Below are positions 47,036-55,976 of a stretch of 64,000 nucleotides of DNA, one piece after another. The stretch comes from Nocardiopsis metallicus. GTDB lineage: Bacteria; Actinomycetota; Actinomycetes; Streptosporangiales; Streptosporangiaceae. A program made the translations under genes and the position numbers. Within the stretch, counting starts at the first letter, position 1, and each line of letters begins with the position of its first letter. Where the stretch lies: the NCBI RefSeq assembly GCF_014201115.1, contig NZ_JACHDO010000001.1, positions 992,001 to 1,056,000 of the forward strand, given 5' to 3'. Below the pieces are notes generated by a model. It did no database searches, was not told the DNA's origin, and saw only the letters and a program-made list of their open reading frames with translations.

Positions 47036-48100
47036 TCAGGCGGGCGGGGAGATCTCGCCGGAGCCCCGGGGGATCAGGGTGGTGGGTACCCGGAACTCGC
47101 GGGGCTCGGCGCCCCCGCCCGCGATGCGTTCGAACAGTCTGCGCACGGCCAGCGTGCCGATCTCCAACACGTCCTGGGCGACCACGCTCACCCGGGGGAC
47201 CAGCAGGTCAGCCATCGGGAAGTCGTCGAAGCCCACGACCGCGATCCGCTCGTGCAGGCCGCGCTCCTGGAGCGCGTGGATCGCGCCGATGGTGACCAGG
47301 TTCTGCGCTGTGAACAGCGCCGTGGGCGGGTGCTCGGAGTCCAGCAGGGCACCCACGGCGCGCGCCGCCGTCTCAGGGCTGGGCAGATCGCGCACGACCC
47401 GCCCCGGGCGCTCGGGCAGACCACGCTCGGCCAGCGCCGCGCGGTAGCCCGCCACGCGTTCGCTGACCGTGCTGATGGTCTGCTCGTCACCCAGGAACGC
47501 GATCTCGGTGTGCCCGTGGTCGGCCAGGTGCAGGACCGCCTCGCGCGCGCCCTCGGTGTTGGTGCACAGTACGGCGTCGGCGGCCAGGCCGCGCGGCGGG
47601 CGGTCCACGAACACCACCGGGGTGCCGGTCCGGATCTCCCGGTGCAGGTAACCGTGGTCGGGTGCGGCCGGGGCGATGATGATCCCGTCCACCCGGTGCA
47701 GGGTCGCGGCGCGTACCAGCTCCAGCTCGCGCCGGGGGTCCTCGTCCAGGCTCCCGGCGAACACCAGGGTGCCGTGTTCGCGGGCCACGTTCTCCACCGC
47801 GCGGCTGAGCGTGGCCGAGAACGGGTTGGCGACGTCCTCCAACAGCAGGGCGATCTGCCGGGTGGCACCGTCGGTGCGACGCAGGCTGCTCGCGGCCAGG
47901 TTGGGCTGGAAGTCCAGCTGGGCGATGGCCTTGTGCACGCGGTCGCGGAGCTCGTCGGAGACCGTCGCGACCCCGTTGATCACGCGCGAGACCGTCTTGA
48001 TGCTGACCCCGGACAGGGCGGCTACGTCACGCATGGTGGCGCGGCGCAGCTGCTGCTCGGAGTCTGCCTGCCGCCCGCTGGCTCTCTCGTTCACCGACAC
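47036..48100 (-). CDS. LacI-family transcriptional regulator (about 354 aa)
   Basis: Sugar-responsive repressor. The N-terminal helix-turn-helix MRDVAALSGVSIKTVSRVINGVATVSDELR is the LacI hallmark; the rest is a periplasmic-binding-protein-like sensing domain (ALLLEDVANPFSATL, VVGFDDFPMADLL). The start is uncertain: GTG at 48100 gives a short leader before the DNA-binding domain, while longer in-frame starts reach 48238. It is divergent from the sugar transport genes and is probably their repressor; candidate operators lie at 48631 and 48716. Confidence 0.88.
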   Translation of the reverse strand: MSVNERASGRQADSEQQLRRATMRDVAALSGVSIKTVSRVINGVATVSDELRDRVHKAIAQLDFQPNLAASSLRRTDGATRQIALLLEDVANPFSATLSRAVENVAREHGTLVFAGSLDEDPRRELELVRAATLHRVDGIIIAPAAPDHGYLHREIRTGTPVVFVDRPPRGLAADAVLCTNTEGAREAVLHLADHGHTEIAFLGDEQTISTVSERVAGYRAALAERGLPERPGRVVRDLPSPETAARAVGALLDSEHPPTALFTAQNLVTIGAIHALQERGLHERIAVVGFDDFPMADLLVPRVSVVAQDVLEIGTLAVRRLFERIAGGGAEPREFRVPTTLIPRGSGEISPPA

Positions 48101-48224
48101 TTCGCGTGTTACCCCGGACTCTCTCCCCGACACTGTGGCCCGCCCCCAAGCGCGAGCCGGTACGGTACGCGGCGCGCACCGCACCGGTGCGTTCACGGCC
48201 GCCGCGGTGCGGGCGGGACGGGAC

Positions 48225-48556
48225 TCATTGTGCCGCACCCGTCGGCGCGGTGGTCAGCGGACTGACCCGCAGGTCGCCCCAGCGGTCGCCCTCCGGGTTG
48301 TACTGGAAGTACGGGTGGTACAGGCCGTCGTGGCACACGAGCCCGTTGGGGTCGTTGATCCAGTTCTCGGCGGGGGTGAAGTGCGCCTGGGGGCGGTGCG
48401 GGTGGTCGGCGGCGGCCGCTTCGGCGACGGCGGAGCTGGCGGGGACTCGTCGGTGGCGGCGGTGGGGGCAAGCGCCGCGGCGGTGGCCAGGCCCGCGGTG
48501 GCGCCCAGCACGGTGCTGGTCCGGGCGGGTCGGGACTGTCGGTTCCCTGGGTGCAT
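48225..48556 (-). pseudogene. Broken secreted GH32 levanase/beta-fructosidase remnant
   Basis: An ATG at 48556 with GGAGAGACCGC upstream opens a frame with a signal peptide ([22 protein letters not shown]). The catalytic start of a GH32 enzyme then appears in a different frame: [19 protein letters not shown] and [12 protein letters not shown], including the WxNDPNG nucleophile motif. A frameshift near 48440-48460 thus splits the gene. Only about 100 residues remain; a stop at 48225 follows a short tail, while intact GH32 enzymes have over 450 residues. The rest was lost by deletion. It sits between the LacI regulator and the fructose-type transporter, as expected for a former fructan-use locus. 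Confidence 0.82.
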
Positions 48557-48630
48557 GCGGTCTCTCCGTTCCCGGCCAGCGGGGAGGGGGAAGGTGCCCG
48601 GTGACCTGGCTCACCCTGCATCGGCTGAGT

Positions 48631-48638
48631 CAACGTTG
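48631..48638. promoter_or_regulatory. LacI-type operator candidate 1
   Basis: CAACGTTG is a perfect palindrome with the CG centre typical of LacI-family operators, inside GTCAACGTTGTCAA. It lies in the 255-base gap between the levanase remnant and the binding-protein gene. Confidence 0.45.
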
Positions 48639-48692
48639 TCAAGCGGATGGTTCGGAGCGCTCCAGGCTTCTGAACTCCATGAATTTGGGGGG

Positions 48693-48726
48693 TTGACACG
48701 ACAGCGAAGCCTCATCGAAACTTTCG
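48693..48726 (+). promoter_or_regulatory. Putative promoter and LacI-type operator candidate 2 for the sugar transport operon
   Basis: A -35-like TTGACA (48693-48698) precedes an 11-bp palindrome CGAAA-C-TTTCG at 48716-48726, which would overlap the -10 region. It lies about 85 bases before the binding-protein ATG. LacI-type repressors often bind over the -10 region. Confidence 0.42.
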
Positions 48727-48811
48727 GGACATCGTTGTCTCGGAGTGGTGCGGAGCCTCGCCCCTCCCTGGAACCCCCAGCCCGACCCAGGGCGCAGCGA
48801 AGGAGACCCCC

Positions 48812-49861
48812 ATGAAGCACGCCTCCCGGACCCGCCGGGTGCTGGCCGCCGCCGTCGGACTGGGCCTGGCCGCCGCGTTGACGGCCTGTTCCGACGACGC
48901 CGCCGGAGACGGCTCCGTCCTGGTCGGCCTGATCACCAAGACCGAGACCAACCCGTTCTTCGTCAAGATGAAGGAGGGCGCCCAGGAAGCCGCGAGCGAG
49001 CACGGCGTCACCCTCCAGAGCTTCGCCGGGGACTACGACGGCGACAACGCCGCCCAGGTCCAGGCGGTGGAGAACATCATCGCCTCCGGGGCCGACGGCA
49101 TCCTCATCACCCCCAACGACTCCGCAGCGATCGTCCCCGCCCTGGAACAGGCCGCGGCCGCCGGGATCATGGTCATCGCCCTGGACACCCCCACCGAGCC
49201 GGCCGACGCGGTGGACGCCACCTTCGCCACCGACAACTTCCTGGCCGGGGAACTCATCGGCGAGTGGGCCCAGAAGCGCTTCGAAGCCGAGGGGGTGGAG
49301 CCGCGCGTGGCCATGCTGGACCTCAACCCGAACCAGATCGCCGTGGACGTGGCCCGCAACCAGGGCTTCCTCCAGGGCCTGGGCGTCGACATCGCCGACG
49401 AGAACCAGATCGGCGACGAGGACGACCCCCGCATCGTCGGCCACGACGTCACCGACGGTGCCGAGGAGGGCGGTCGCACCGCCATGGAGAACCTCCTCCA
49501 GCGCGACCCCGACCTCAACCTCGTGTACACGATCAACGAACCCGCCGCCGCGGGCGCCCACGAGGCGCTCAAGGCAGCGGGCAAGGCCGACGACGTGGTG
49601 ATCGTGTCCGTGGACGGCGGCTGCCCCGGGGTGGAGAACGTGGAGTCGGGCGTCATCGGCGCCACCGCCATGCAGTTCCCGCTGGAGATGGCGTCGATGG
49701 GAGTGGACGCGGTCGTGGAGTTCGCCGAGTCCGGCCAGACCCCCGACCCGGACGAGGGCCTGGACTTCGTCGACACCGGGGTCGAGCTCATCACCGACGA
49801 GGACATCGAGGGCCTGGAGTCCCAGGACAGCGCCTGGGGCCTGGAGCACTGCTGGGGCTAG
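48812..49861 (+). CDS. Sugar ABC transporter, substrate-binding lipoprotein (349 aa)
   Basis: Signal peptide with lipobox LTAC (Cys near residue 26), then a periplasmic-binding fold of the ribose/fructose class: [38 protein letters not shown] and VDGGCPG. It captures the sugar outside the cell for the permease and ATPase that follow. Fructose is the best guess, from the fructokinase and levanase remnant nearby. ATG follows GCGAAGGAGACC. Confidence 0.9.
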   Translation: MKHASRTRRVLAAAVGLGLAAALTACSDDAAGDGSVLVGLITKTETNPFFVKMKEGAQEAASEHGVTLQSFAGDYDGDNAAQVQAVENIIASGADGILITPNDSAAIVPALEQAAAAGIMVIALDTPTEPADAVDATFATDNFLAGELIGEWAQKRFEAEGVEPRVAMLDLNPNQIAVDVARNQGFLQGLGVDIADENQIGDEDDPRIVGHDVTDGAEEGGRTAMENLLQRDPDLNLVYTINEPAAAGAHEALKAAGKADDVVIVSVDGGCPGVENVESGVIGATAMQFPLEMASMGVDAVVEFAESGQTPDPDEGLDFVDTGVELITDEDIEGLESQDSAWGLEHCWG

Positions 49862-49933
49862 TCCCAGCGCCGGATCCCCGCGCACCCGTCTCCGCGTACC
49901 CCGAATGGTCCTGACGACAAGGAAGACCCGAAC

Positions 49934-50983
49934 GTGACCACATCCAACCCTGCGAAGGCGAGCCCGGAACCGCCTTCACCGGTGACCCTCGACGACGACG
50001 TCCGACCACCTTCCCTGGCAGACCGCCTCCAGCGGCTGCTGCACGCCCAGGCCACCCTCGGCCCGGCCGCGGTCCTGCTCGTCGCCGTCGCCGCGTTCGC
50101 GGTGATCAGCCCGGCCTTCCTGCAGGCCTCGAACATCTCGCTGATCCTCCAGCAGACCGCGGTGATCGGCACCCTGGCCCTGGGCCAGACCCTGATCATC
50201 CTCACCGCCGGGATCGACCTGTCCGTGGGCGCGATCATGGTGCTGTGCTCCATCGTCATGGGGCGCCTGTCCGCCGAGCTCGGGCTGCCCGGCCCCACGG
50301 CGCTGCTCGCCGGACTGGCCTGCGGTATCGCCTGCGGACTGTTCAACGGCTTCCTGGTCACCAAGGTCAAGCTGCCGCCGTTCATCGTCACCCTGGGCTC
50401 GATGAACATCTTCTTCGCGCTCAACCTGTGGATCTCACGCGGCGAGACCATCCGGGGCTCCGAGATGTCGGACCTGCTGCTGTGGACCGGCCAGGTGGTG
50501 ACCGTCGGCGGCGCGCGCATCACCTACGGGTCCATCCTCATGCTGGTCATCGTCGCGGTCCTGGCCTACGCCCTGCACCGCACCCGCTGGGGACGGCACG
50601 TGTACGCCACCGGCGACGACCGGGAGGCCGCCCGCCTGGCGGGCATCCGGGTCAACCGGGTCCTGCTCAGCGTGTACGCCGTCGCCGGGCTGGTCTACGC
50701 GGTGGGCGCGTGGATCATGATCGGCCGGATCGCCTCGGCCAGCCCGCAGGCCGGGCTCATGGACAACCTCGACAGCATCACCGCCGTGGTGCTGGGCGGC
50801 ACCAGCCTCTTCGGCGGCCGGGGCCTGATCATCGGCACCGTCATGGGCGCGCTGATCGTCGGCGTGTGCCGCAACGGCCTGTCCCTGGCCGGGGTGGACG
50901 TGCTGTGGCAGAACTTCGCGGTGGGGCTGTTGGTGATCCTGGCCGTGTCCCTCGACCAGTGGATCAGGAAGGCGCGACGTTGA
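49934..50983 (+). CDS. Sugar ABC transporter permease, RbsC/FrcC type (349 aa)
   Basis: Membrane channel of the CUT2 sugar importer. Several hydrophobic helices and the family motifs GQTLIILTAGIDLSVGAI, GLFNGFLVTKVKLPPFIVTLG and VVLGGTSLFGGRG are visible. The GTG start at 49934 gives a hydrophilic N-terminal tail of about 40 residues. The ATPase gene follows after 23 bases. Confidence 0.92.
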   Translation: MTTSNPAKASPEPPSPVTLDDDVRPPSLADRLQRLLHAQATLGPAAVLLVAVAAFAVISPAFLQASNISLILQQTAVIGTLALGQTLIILTAGIDLSVGAIMVLCSIVMGRLSAELGLPGPTALLAGLACGIACGLFNGFLVTKVKLPPFIVTLGSMNIFFALNLWISRGETIRGSEMSDLLLWTGQVVTVGGARITYGSILMLVIVAVLAYALHRTRWGRHVYATGDDREAARLAGIRVNRVLLSVYAVAGLVYAVGAWIMIGRIASASPQAGLMDNLDSITAVVLGGTSLFGGRGLIIGTVMGALIVGVCRNGLSLAGVDVLWQNFAVGLLVILAVSLDQWIRKARR

Positions 50984-51006
50984 AGCGGACGACAGAGGAA
51001 GCGACC

Positions 51007-51873
51007 GTGTCCGAGAAACCGGCGCCCGAAACAGCGGCGTCCGCGGCAGCGGCGCCCGAGAGACCCGCGACCGGCCAGACACCGATCCTCCAGGCGCGTG
51101 GCCTGGTCAAACGCTACGGCCGGGTGACCGCCCTGGCCGGGGCCGACCTGGAGCTGTACCCCGGGGAGATCCTCGCGGTGATCGGCGACAACGGCGCGGG
51201 CAAGTCCAGCCTGATCAAGGCGTTGTCCGGGGCGCTGGTACCGGACGCCGGGGAGATCCTGGTGGACGGGACGCCGGTGCGGCTGCCCAGCCCGATCGCG
51301 GCCCGTGAGGCCGGGATCGAGACGGTGCACCAGTCCCTGGCGGTCTCGCCCTCCCTGGACATCGCCACCAACCTGTTCCTCGGCCGTGAGCTGCGCAAGC
51401 CCGGCATCCTGGGTTCGGTGTTCCGGATGCTGGACCGCTCCCGGATGCGCGACGAGGCCCGCCGCCACCTGGACGACCTCGGCATCATGACCATCCAGAA
51501 CCCCGGCCAGGCCGTGGAGACGCTCTCCGGCGGCCAGCGCCAGGCGGTCGCGGTGGCCCGGGCGGCGGCCTTCGGCAACAAGGTCGTCATCATGGACGAA
51601 CCCACCGCCGCGCTGGGCGTACGCGAGTCCCGCGCGGTGCTCGACCTGACCCTGCGGGTGCGCGACAACGGTCTTCCGGTCATCCTGATCAGCCACAACA
51701 TGCCGCACGTGTTCGAGGTCGCCGACCGCGTGCACGTCCAGCGCCTGGGGCGGCGCATCGCCACCCTGGACCCGGCGGGCTGCGGGATGGCGGACGCGGT
51801 CGCGGTGATGACGGGTGCGGTGGACCCCGCCGACCTGCCCGAAGAAGCCCATGCCCCGGGAGGTTCGCTGTGA
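51007..51873 (+). CDS. Sugar ABC transporter ATPase, single-domain FrcA type (288 aa)
   Basis: Energises the sugar importer. Walker A is GDNGAGKSSL, the signature is LSGGQRQAVAVARAAA, Walker B is VVIMDEPTAAL and the switch is ISHNMPHVFEVADRV. It has one ATPase domain, as in fructose FrcA, not two as in ribose RbsA. The GTG at 51007 has AGAGGAAGCGACC upstream and precedes an Ala/Pro-rich leader. It overlaps the fructokinase start by four bases. Confidence 0.91.
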   Translation: MSEKPAPETAASAAAAPERPATGQTPILQARGLVKRYGRVTALAGADLELYPGEILAVIGDNGAGKSSLIKALSGALVPDAGEILVDGTPVRLPSPIAAREAGIETVHQSLAVSPSLDIATNLFLGRELRKPGILGSVFRMLDRSRMRDEARRHLDDLGIMTIQNPGQAVETLSGGQRQAVAVARAAAFGNKVVIMDEPTAALGVRESRAVLDLTLRVRDNGLPVILISHNMPHVFEVADRVHVQRLGRRIATLDPAGCGMADAVAVMTGAVDPADLPEEAHAPGGSL

Positions 51874-52835
51874 TCGTCGTGTGCGGTGAGGCTCTGGTGG
51901 ACCTCGTCCCCCAGAGCGGTGAGAGCGGACCGGGTCAGTGGCGGGCTGTTCCGGGTGGTGGGCCCGCCAACACCGCCGTGGCCCTGTCCCGCCTGGGCGC
52001 CCCCGCCGCGCTGCTGGCGCGACTGTCCGGTGACGCCTTCGGCCGTCAGATCCGCGCCCACCTGGTCGAACGCGGGGTGGACCTGTCCCTGGCCGTGGCC
52101 GCGACCGAACCCACCACCCTGGCGGTGGTCGCGCTCGGGCCCTCCGGCGGTGCGGAGTACGCCTTCTACCTGGAGGGCACCGCGGACTGGGCCTGGCGGG
52201 CCGAGGAACTCCCCGAACCGTCATCGCTGGTCAGCGCGGTCCACGTGGGTTCGCTCGCGGCCGTGGTGGCCCCCGGCGCCCAGCGGTTGCGCGACTGGGC
52301 GCGGGCCCAGGGGCAGAGTTCCGTGGTGTGTTACGACGTCAACGCCCGGCCCGCGGTCGGCCTGGACCGGGCGGAGACGGCGGCCCAGGCCCGGGAGTGG
52401 ATGGACCTGGCCCACATCGTGAAGGTCAGTGACGAGGACCTGGCCTGGCTCGAACCCGGCCGGGACCCGCTGGTCACCGCCGAACGCTGGGTGGTCCGCC
52501 ACGAGCTCGACCTGCTGCTGCTCACCCGGGGCGGAGAGGGCGCCACGGCGCTGTCCGCGCACTGGGGCGAGCACGTGACGGTCCCGGGGGTTCCCGTCAC
52601 GGTGCGGGACACCGTGGGCGCGGGCGACACCTTCGGCGCCGCGGTGCTGGCCCGCCTCGACGACCTCGGCCGACTGGGCGATCCCGCCCGACTGGCCGAA
52701 CTGGACGCGGAGGCGGTCCGGGAGGTACTGCGGTTCGCCACCGCGGCGGCCGCCCTGGCCTGCACCACCGAGGGCGCCGACCCGCCGGACCGGTTCCAGG
52801 TGGAGGCCCTCCTGAAGGAGGCGGCCCCGGCCTGA
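51870..52835 (+). CDS. PfkB-family fructokinase (321 aa)
   Basis: Phosphorylates the imported sugar, most likely fructose. It shows the N-terminal GEALVDLVP, GGGPANTAVALSRLG and the C-terminal catalytic motif DTVGAGDTFGAA (catalytic Asp, anion hole GAGD). GTGA overlap with the ATPase stop indicates translational coupling and the end of a four-gene import-and-use operon. Confidence 0.92.
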   Translation: MIVVCGEALVDLVPQSGESGPGQWRAVPGGGPANTAVALSRLGAPAALLARLSGDAFGRQIRAHLVERGVDLSLAVAATEPTTLAVVALGPSGGAEYAFYLEGTADWAWRAEELPEPSSLVSAVHVGSLAAVVAPGAQRLRDWARAQGQSSVVCYDVNARPAVGLDRAETAAQAREWMDLAHIVKVSDEDLAWLEPGRDPLVTAERWVVRHELDLLLLTRGGEGATALSAHWGEHVTVPGVPVTVRDTVGAGDTFGAAVLARLDDLGRLGDPARLAELDAEAVREVLRFATAAAALACTTEGADPPDRFQVEALLKEAAPA

Positions 52836-52863
52836 CCGGGTACCGGGACCGCCCGGAGAACGC

Positions 52864-54204
52864 CTACTTCCCGAGGGCTGCACGCACCTCTTCGGCGGCG
52901 CGTCGGCCCGATGCCACCGCGCCGTCGAAGTAGCCGTTCCACTCGGTGGCGGTCTCGGTACTGGCCCAGTGCACGACCTCCACCGGGGCGCGCAGCGCGG
53001 GGCCGAAGGTCACGGTGCTGCCCGGGACCAGGTGCCCGGAGAAGCAGCCGCGCGTCCACTCCTCGGCCATCCAGTCGAACTCCACGTAGTCGTCGGGGGA
53101 GAGCGCCTGGTCACCGAAGAGCTCGCCCAGCCGCTCCAGCACGATCTGGCGTCGCTCCTCCAACGAACGGCCGCGCAGCAGCACCGCCTCGTCGCCGTAC
53201 ACGAACCCGGTCAGGACCGCGCGGGGGCTGTTCGGTGGGGTGTTGTCCACGGTCTCGGTCAGCACCCCCGAGTCCGAGGTTGACATCCCGGACAGGCCCC
53301 GGTCCCGCCAGAACGGCGTGGGGTAGACGGCGTGCACCTTCAGGGCGCCGCCCGCCGGGGTGCGCTGCAGTGCACTGTCGGTGAGCGCGGGCAGAGGCGG
53401 GTCGTAGCGGATCCGCGCGGCCAGGGTCGGCGGGACCGCGACGATCACCCGTGACGCCGTGTAGGTGTGCGTGGTGGTGGTGAGGCGCGCTCCCGCGGAG
53501 TCGTACTCGACGGCGGTGACAGGCTCGGCCAGCCGCAGCACCCCGGACGGCAGCTCGGCTGCCATGTGTTCGGCGATGCTCTGCGCCCCGCCGACGATCC
53601 TGGTCTCTTGCGCGCCGCCCTCGTAACCCATGAGGGGCTGGATCCCGCCCGCACTGGCCACGTAGAACAGCGTCTCCAGAAGAGAGGCCTCCGCCGGAGC
53701 CCCGGCCAGCAGCCCACCGGAGACCACCCGGGCGACATAGCGGATGGCGGCCTCGGAGTACCCGGTACCCGCCAGCCACGAAGCGAAGGTCTGCTGGTCC
53801 CAGGCCCGCGCCTCGGGTGCGTCCCAGGGGCGTTCGGGGGTGATCTGCAGGGCCAGCAGATCGATCTCCTCCAACAGCGAGTCCACCTCGGGCGGAGGCG
53901 AGGTCAGTCGTTCCCCGCCGATGTCCACCACTGGATCACCGTGCGCGGGCGTGGGATAGGTGGAGATGCCGAAGTGGTCGACCAGTTCCCGGATCCGGTG
54001 CTGCGTCGGCCCGATCCACTGCCCGCCCAGATCCAGCTGGGTGCCGTCCGGCAGATACCGGGTGAGCGTGCGCCCACCCACCCGCGGCCGGGCCTCCAGG
54101 ACCTGCACGGACAGCCCGGCCTCCAACAACTCCCGAGCAGCCCCGAGCCCCGCGAACCCCGCCCCGACCACCACCGCGTCATGGTGTTGGTGTCGTCCCC
54201 GCAC
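52864..54204 (-). CDS. Flavin monoamine oxidase family protein (446 aa)
   Basis: FAD-dependent amine oxidase. N-terminal AVVVGAGFAGLGAARELLEAG binds FAD, followed by VLEARPRVGGRTLT and the substrate-side GGQWIGPTQHRI segment; the C-terminal WASTETATEWNGYFDGAVASGRRAAEEV closes the FAD site. Length matches putrescine/monoamine oxidases. It starts with GTG, convergent to the fructokinase gene (28 bases). It is about 21 kb from the alkaloid cluster, so a link to that pathway is unlikely. Confidence 0.92.
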   Translation of the reverse strand: MRGRHQHHDAVVVGAGFAGLGAARELLEAGLSVQVLEARPRVGGRTLTRYLPDGTQLDLGGQWIGPTQHRIRELVDHFGISTYPTPAHGDPVVDIGGERLTSPPPEVDSLLEEIDLLALQITPERPWDAPEARAWDQQTFASWLAGTGYSEAAIRYVARVVSGGLLAGAPAEASLLETLFYVASAGGIQPLMGYEGGAQETRIVGGAQSIAEHMAAELPSGVLRLAEPVTAVEYDSAGARLTTTTHTYTASRVIVAVPPTLAARIRYDPPLPALTDSALQRTPAGGALKVHAVYPTPFWRDRGLSGMSTSDSGVLTETVDNTPPNSPRAVLTGFVYGDEAVLLRGRSLEERRQIVLERLGELFGDQALSPDDYVEFDWMAEEWTRGCFSGHLVPGSTVTFGPALRAPVEVVHWASTETATEWNGYFDGAVASGRRAAEEVRAALGK

Positions 54205-54292
54205 AGCGCACCCCCGTCACCGAACCTGCTGCTCCAGCCCCGATCCTCACACGCACCCCGCCCCCGAACCGCTCTCCCACGCTGACCCGGGC

Positions 54293-54931
54293 TCAGGTGG
54301 CGGGCCAGGGGAGGACGGTGAGCTCCGGCCACAGCCGGTGCCAGCGCTCGGCCTTGTTCCGGTAGACCGCCTCTGGGGCCAGGGTGGGATTGGGGCGCAG
54401 GACCAGGTTGAACACGTCCGACAGGCCGTGCGGTGCGTAGAAGCGCCACCGGCCGTCGGGCTCCTGACGCACGGCCAGACAGCAGGTGGTCGCGGCGAAG
54501 GAGTCGACGGCGGACTCCACGCTCGTGTGCGGCGGGCACGGGACCCCGAACTTCTCCTCGTACCAGAGATGGACCCGGGCCTCGTTGCGGATCTCCACGG
54601 AGGCGGGCAGGTCCGCGAACAGGGCGGCACCGGCCTGGATGATGCGGTCCTCCGCCGCCCAGGACAGATCCGTGGGATCGAAGTAGAAGAGGTCGTAGTC
54701 CCTGATCCCGTGTGTGGGCGGTCGGTCGGTGACCACGTTCCAGACTGTCTGGAACAAGCACCCTGCGGTCAGGTACCAGTCGGGTGCGGCCAGTTCGGCG
54801 GCCCGGTCCAGGACCTCGACCAGGGTGTCGTTGCGGGAGAGCGCCTCCTCCAGGGCGAGGAGCTGGTCGTCCAGGGGCAGGCGGCCGACGGCGGTCCAGC
54901 CCGGCGTGGTCCCGTCGGTTGGCACGGGCAT
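54293..54931 (-). CDS. Nucleotidyltransferase-fold protein (DUF925 / NTP_transf_6 type), 212 aa
   Basis: The segment DWYLTAGCLFQTVWNVVTDRPPTHGIRDYDLFYFD has the G-hydrophobic and DxD metal pattern of a nucleotidyltransferase fold, and AVDSFAATTCCLAVRQ is typical of this small family. The ATG at 54931 is chosen because AAGGAG lies seven bases upstream; the longer start at 54958 has no such site. Substrate unknown. Confidence 0.85.
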   Translation of the reverse strand: MPVPTDGTTPGWTAVGRLPLDDQLLALEEALSRNDTLVEVLDRAAELAAPDWYLTAGCLFQTVWNVVTDRPPTHGIRDYDLFYFDPTDLSWAAEDRIIQAGAALFADLPASVEIRNEARVHLWYEEKFGVPCPPHTSVESAVDSFAATTCCLAVRQEPDGRWRFYAPHGLSDVFNLVLRPNPTLAPEAVYRNKAERWHRLWPELTVLPWPAT

Positions 54932-55097
54932 GTGTGGCTCCTTCTGGCGGCGGAACATCGGGGTGGGGGCGGGTGTTCGAGTCCGTAGTGGGGCCCCGGT
55001 GGACGAAGCAGGCCATACGGGGCGCCATCATGGGATACGCACGGGACCCCGCAGGGGGCCTGTAGTCCGTAAGACATCCTGAATCGAGGCTTCAGCA

Positions 55098-55502
55098 GTG
55101 CTGCGCACCCTCATGAACGGCAAGATCCACCGTGCCACGGTCACCCAGGCCGACCTGCACTACGTCGGTTCGGTCACCATCGACGCCGACCTGATGGACG
55201 CCGCCGACATCGTTGACGGCGAGCAGGTCCACATCGTCGACATCGACAACGGCAACCGCCTGGTCACCTACGCCCTCGTCGGCGAGCGGGGCAGCGGCGT
55301 GATCGGTATCAACGGCGCGGCAGCGCGTCTGGTCAGCCCCGGCGACCTGGTCATCATCATCGGCTACGCCCAGGTGGACGAGAAGGAGCGGGCCGACCAC
55401 GTCCAGCACATCGTGCACGTGGACCGGGAGAACAGGATCGTCGCCCTGGGCAACGACCCGGCCGAGCCGGTTCCCGGCAGCGACCTGGTCGCCGGTCGCT
55501 GA
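55098..55502 (+). CDS. panD: Aspartate 1-decarboxylase (134 aa)
   Basis: Makes beta-alanine for pantothenate and coenzyme A. The self-cleavage site is YVGSVTID (Gly24-Ser25), where the Ser becomes the pyruvoyl group; the start [19 protein letters not shown] and the later [10 protein letters not shown] are conserved. Start is GTG. It stands alone, without panB or panC, and ends at a strong hairpin. Confidence 0.96.
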   Translation: MLRTLMNGKIHRATVTQADLHYVGSVTIDADLMDAADIVDGEQVHIVDIDNGNRLVTYALVGERGSGVIGINGAAARLVSPGDLVIIIGYAQVDEKERADHVQHIVHVDRENRIVALGNDPAEPVPGSDLVAGR

Positions 55503-55515
55503 CACCGAGTTCCCG

Positions 55516-55547
55516 ACGGACGCCCGTGCTTCGGCGCGGGCGTCCGT
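55516..55547 (+). terminator. Strong hairpin with UUCG loop after panD
   Basis: ACGGACGCCCG (55516-55526) pairs with CGGGCGTCCGT (55537-55547); the stem continues inward to a C-UUCG-G tetraloop. It lies 13 bases after the panD stop and is a typical stable terminator hairpin. Confidence 0.85.
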
Positions 55548-55640
55548 GTTCTCCGAGGTCCGAGCACCCGGGGTGCCCAAAGGCCCGAAAACCCGGCAGG
55601 GTGGCCGGTTCTGGCCTGATCGGACATCCGGCTCCCGGGT

Positions 55641-55904
55641 ATGCCCAGGGGCGGCATGGACGAACGGGACGAGGAACGGCGCATGGTCGCCGAACACATC
55701 GAGTGGCAGAAGCAGGGCGCGTGGGTCATCCTCTGGGGGACCTACACCCGGACCTTCTGGGCGTTCGCCTGCTGGCCGGTGGTCCCCGAGGGCGGGGTGG
55801 TCGTCCACGCCGAGGACCCCGATCTGCTGTACGCCGAGATGCGCTTCGTGGAGCGCGAACACGACTTCCTGCGGTGGCGCTACGGGCGTGGCTACCCGGG
55901 TTGA
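55641..55904 (+). CDS. Small hypothetical protein (87 aa)
   Basis: Acidic soluble protein with an aromatic-rich core (WGTYTRTFWAFACWPVVPEGG) and a C-terminus EHDFLRWRYGRGYPG. A start at the internal ATG 55656 (MDERDEERR) is also possible. No family recognised, but composition and position between panD and an MFS gene suggest a real gene. Confidence 0.6.
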   Translation: MPRGGMDERDEERRMVAEHIEWQKQGAWVILWGTYTRTFWAFACWPVVPEGGVVVHAEDPDLLYAEMRFVEREHDFLRWRYGRGYPG

Positions 55905-55976
55905 CGGAGTGGTTCCGGGGTATTCAGGAAGGTTACGATTCGTCTGGTGCCCGGATGAATCGAAAGAAGTGACCAG

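Noticed and set aside
52864-54204. Flavin amine oxidase as part of the alkaloid pathway
   Set aside because: It is separated from the cluster by about 17 kb of conserved and sugar-use genes, so linkage is not supported.
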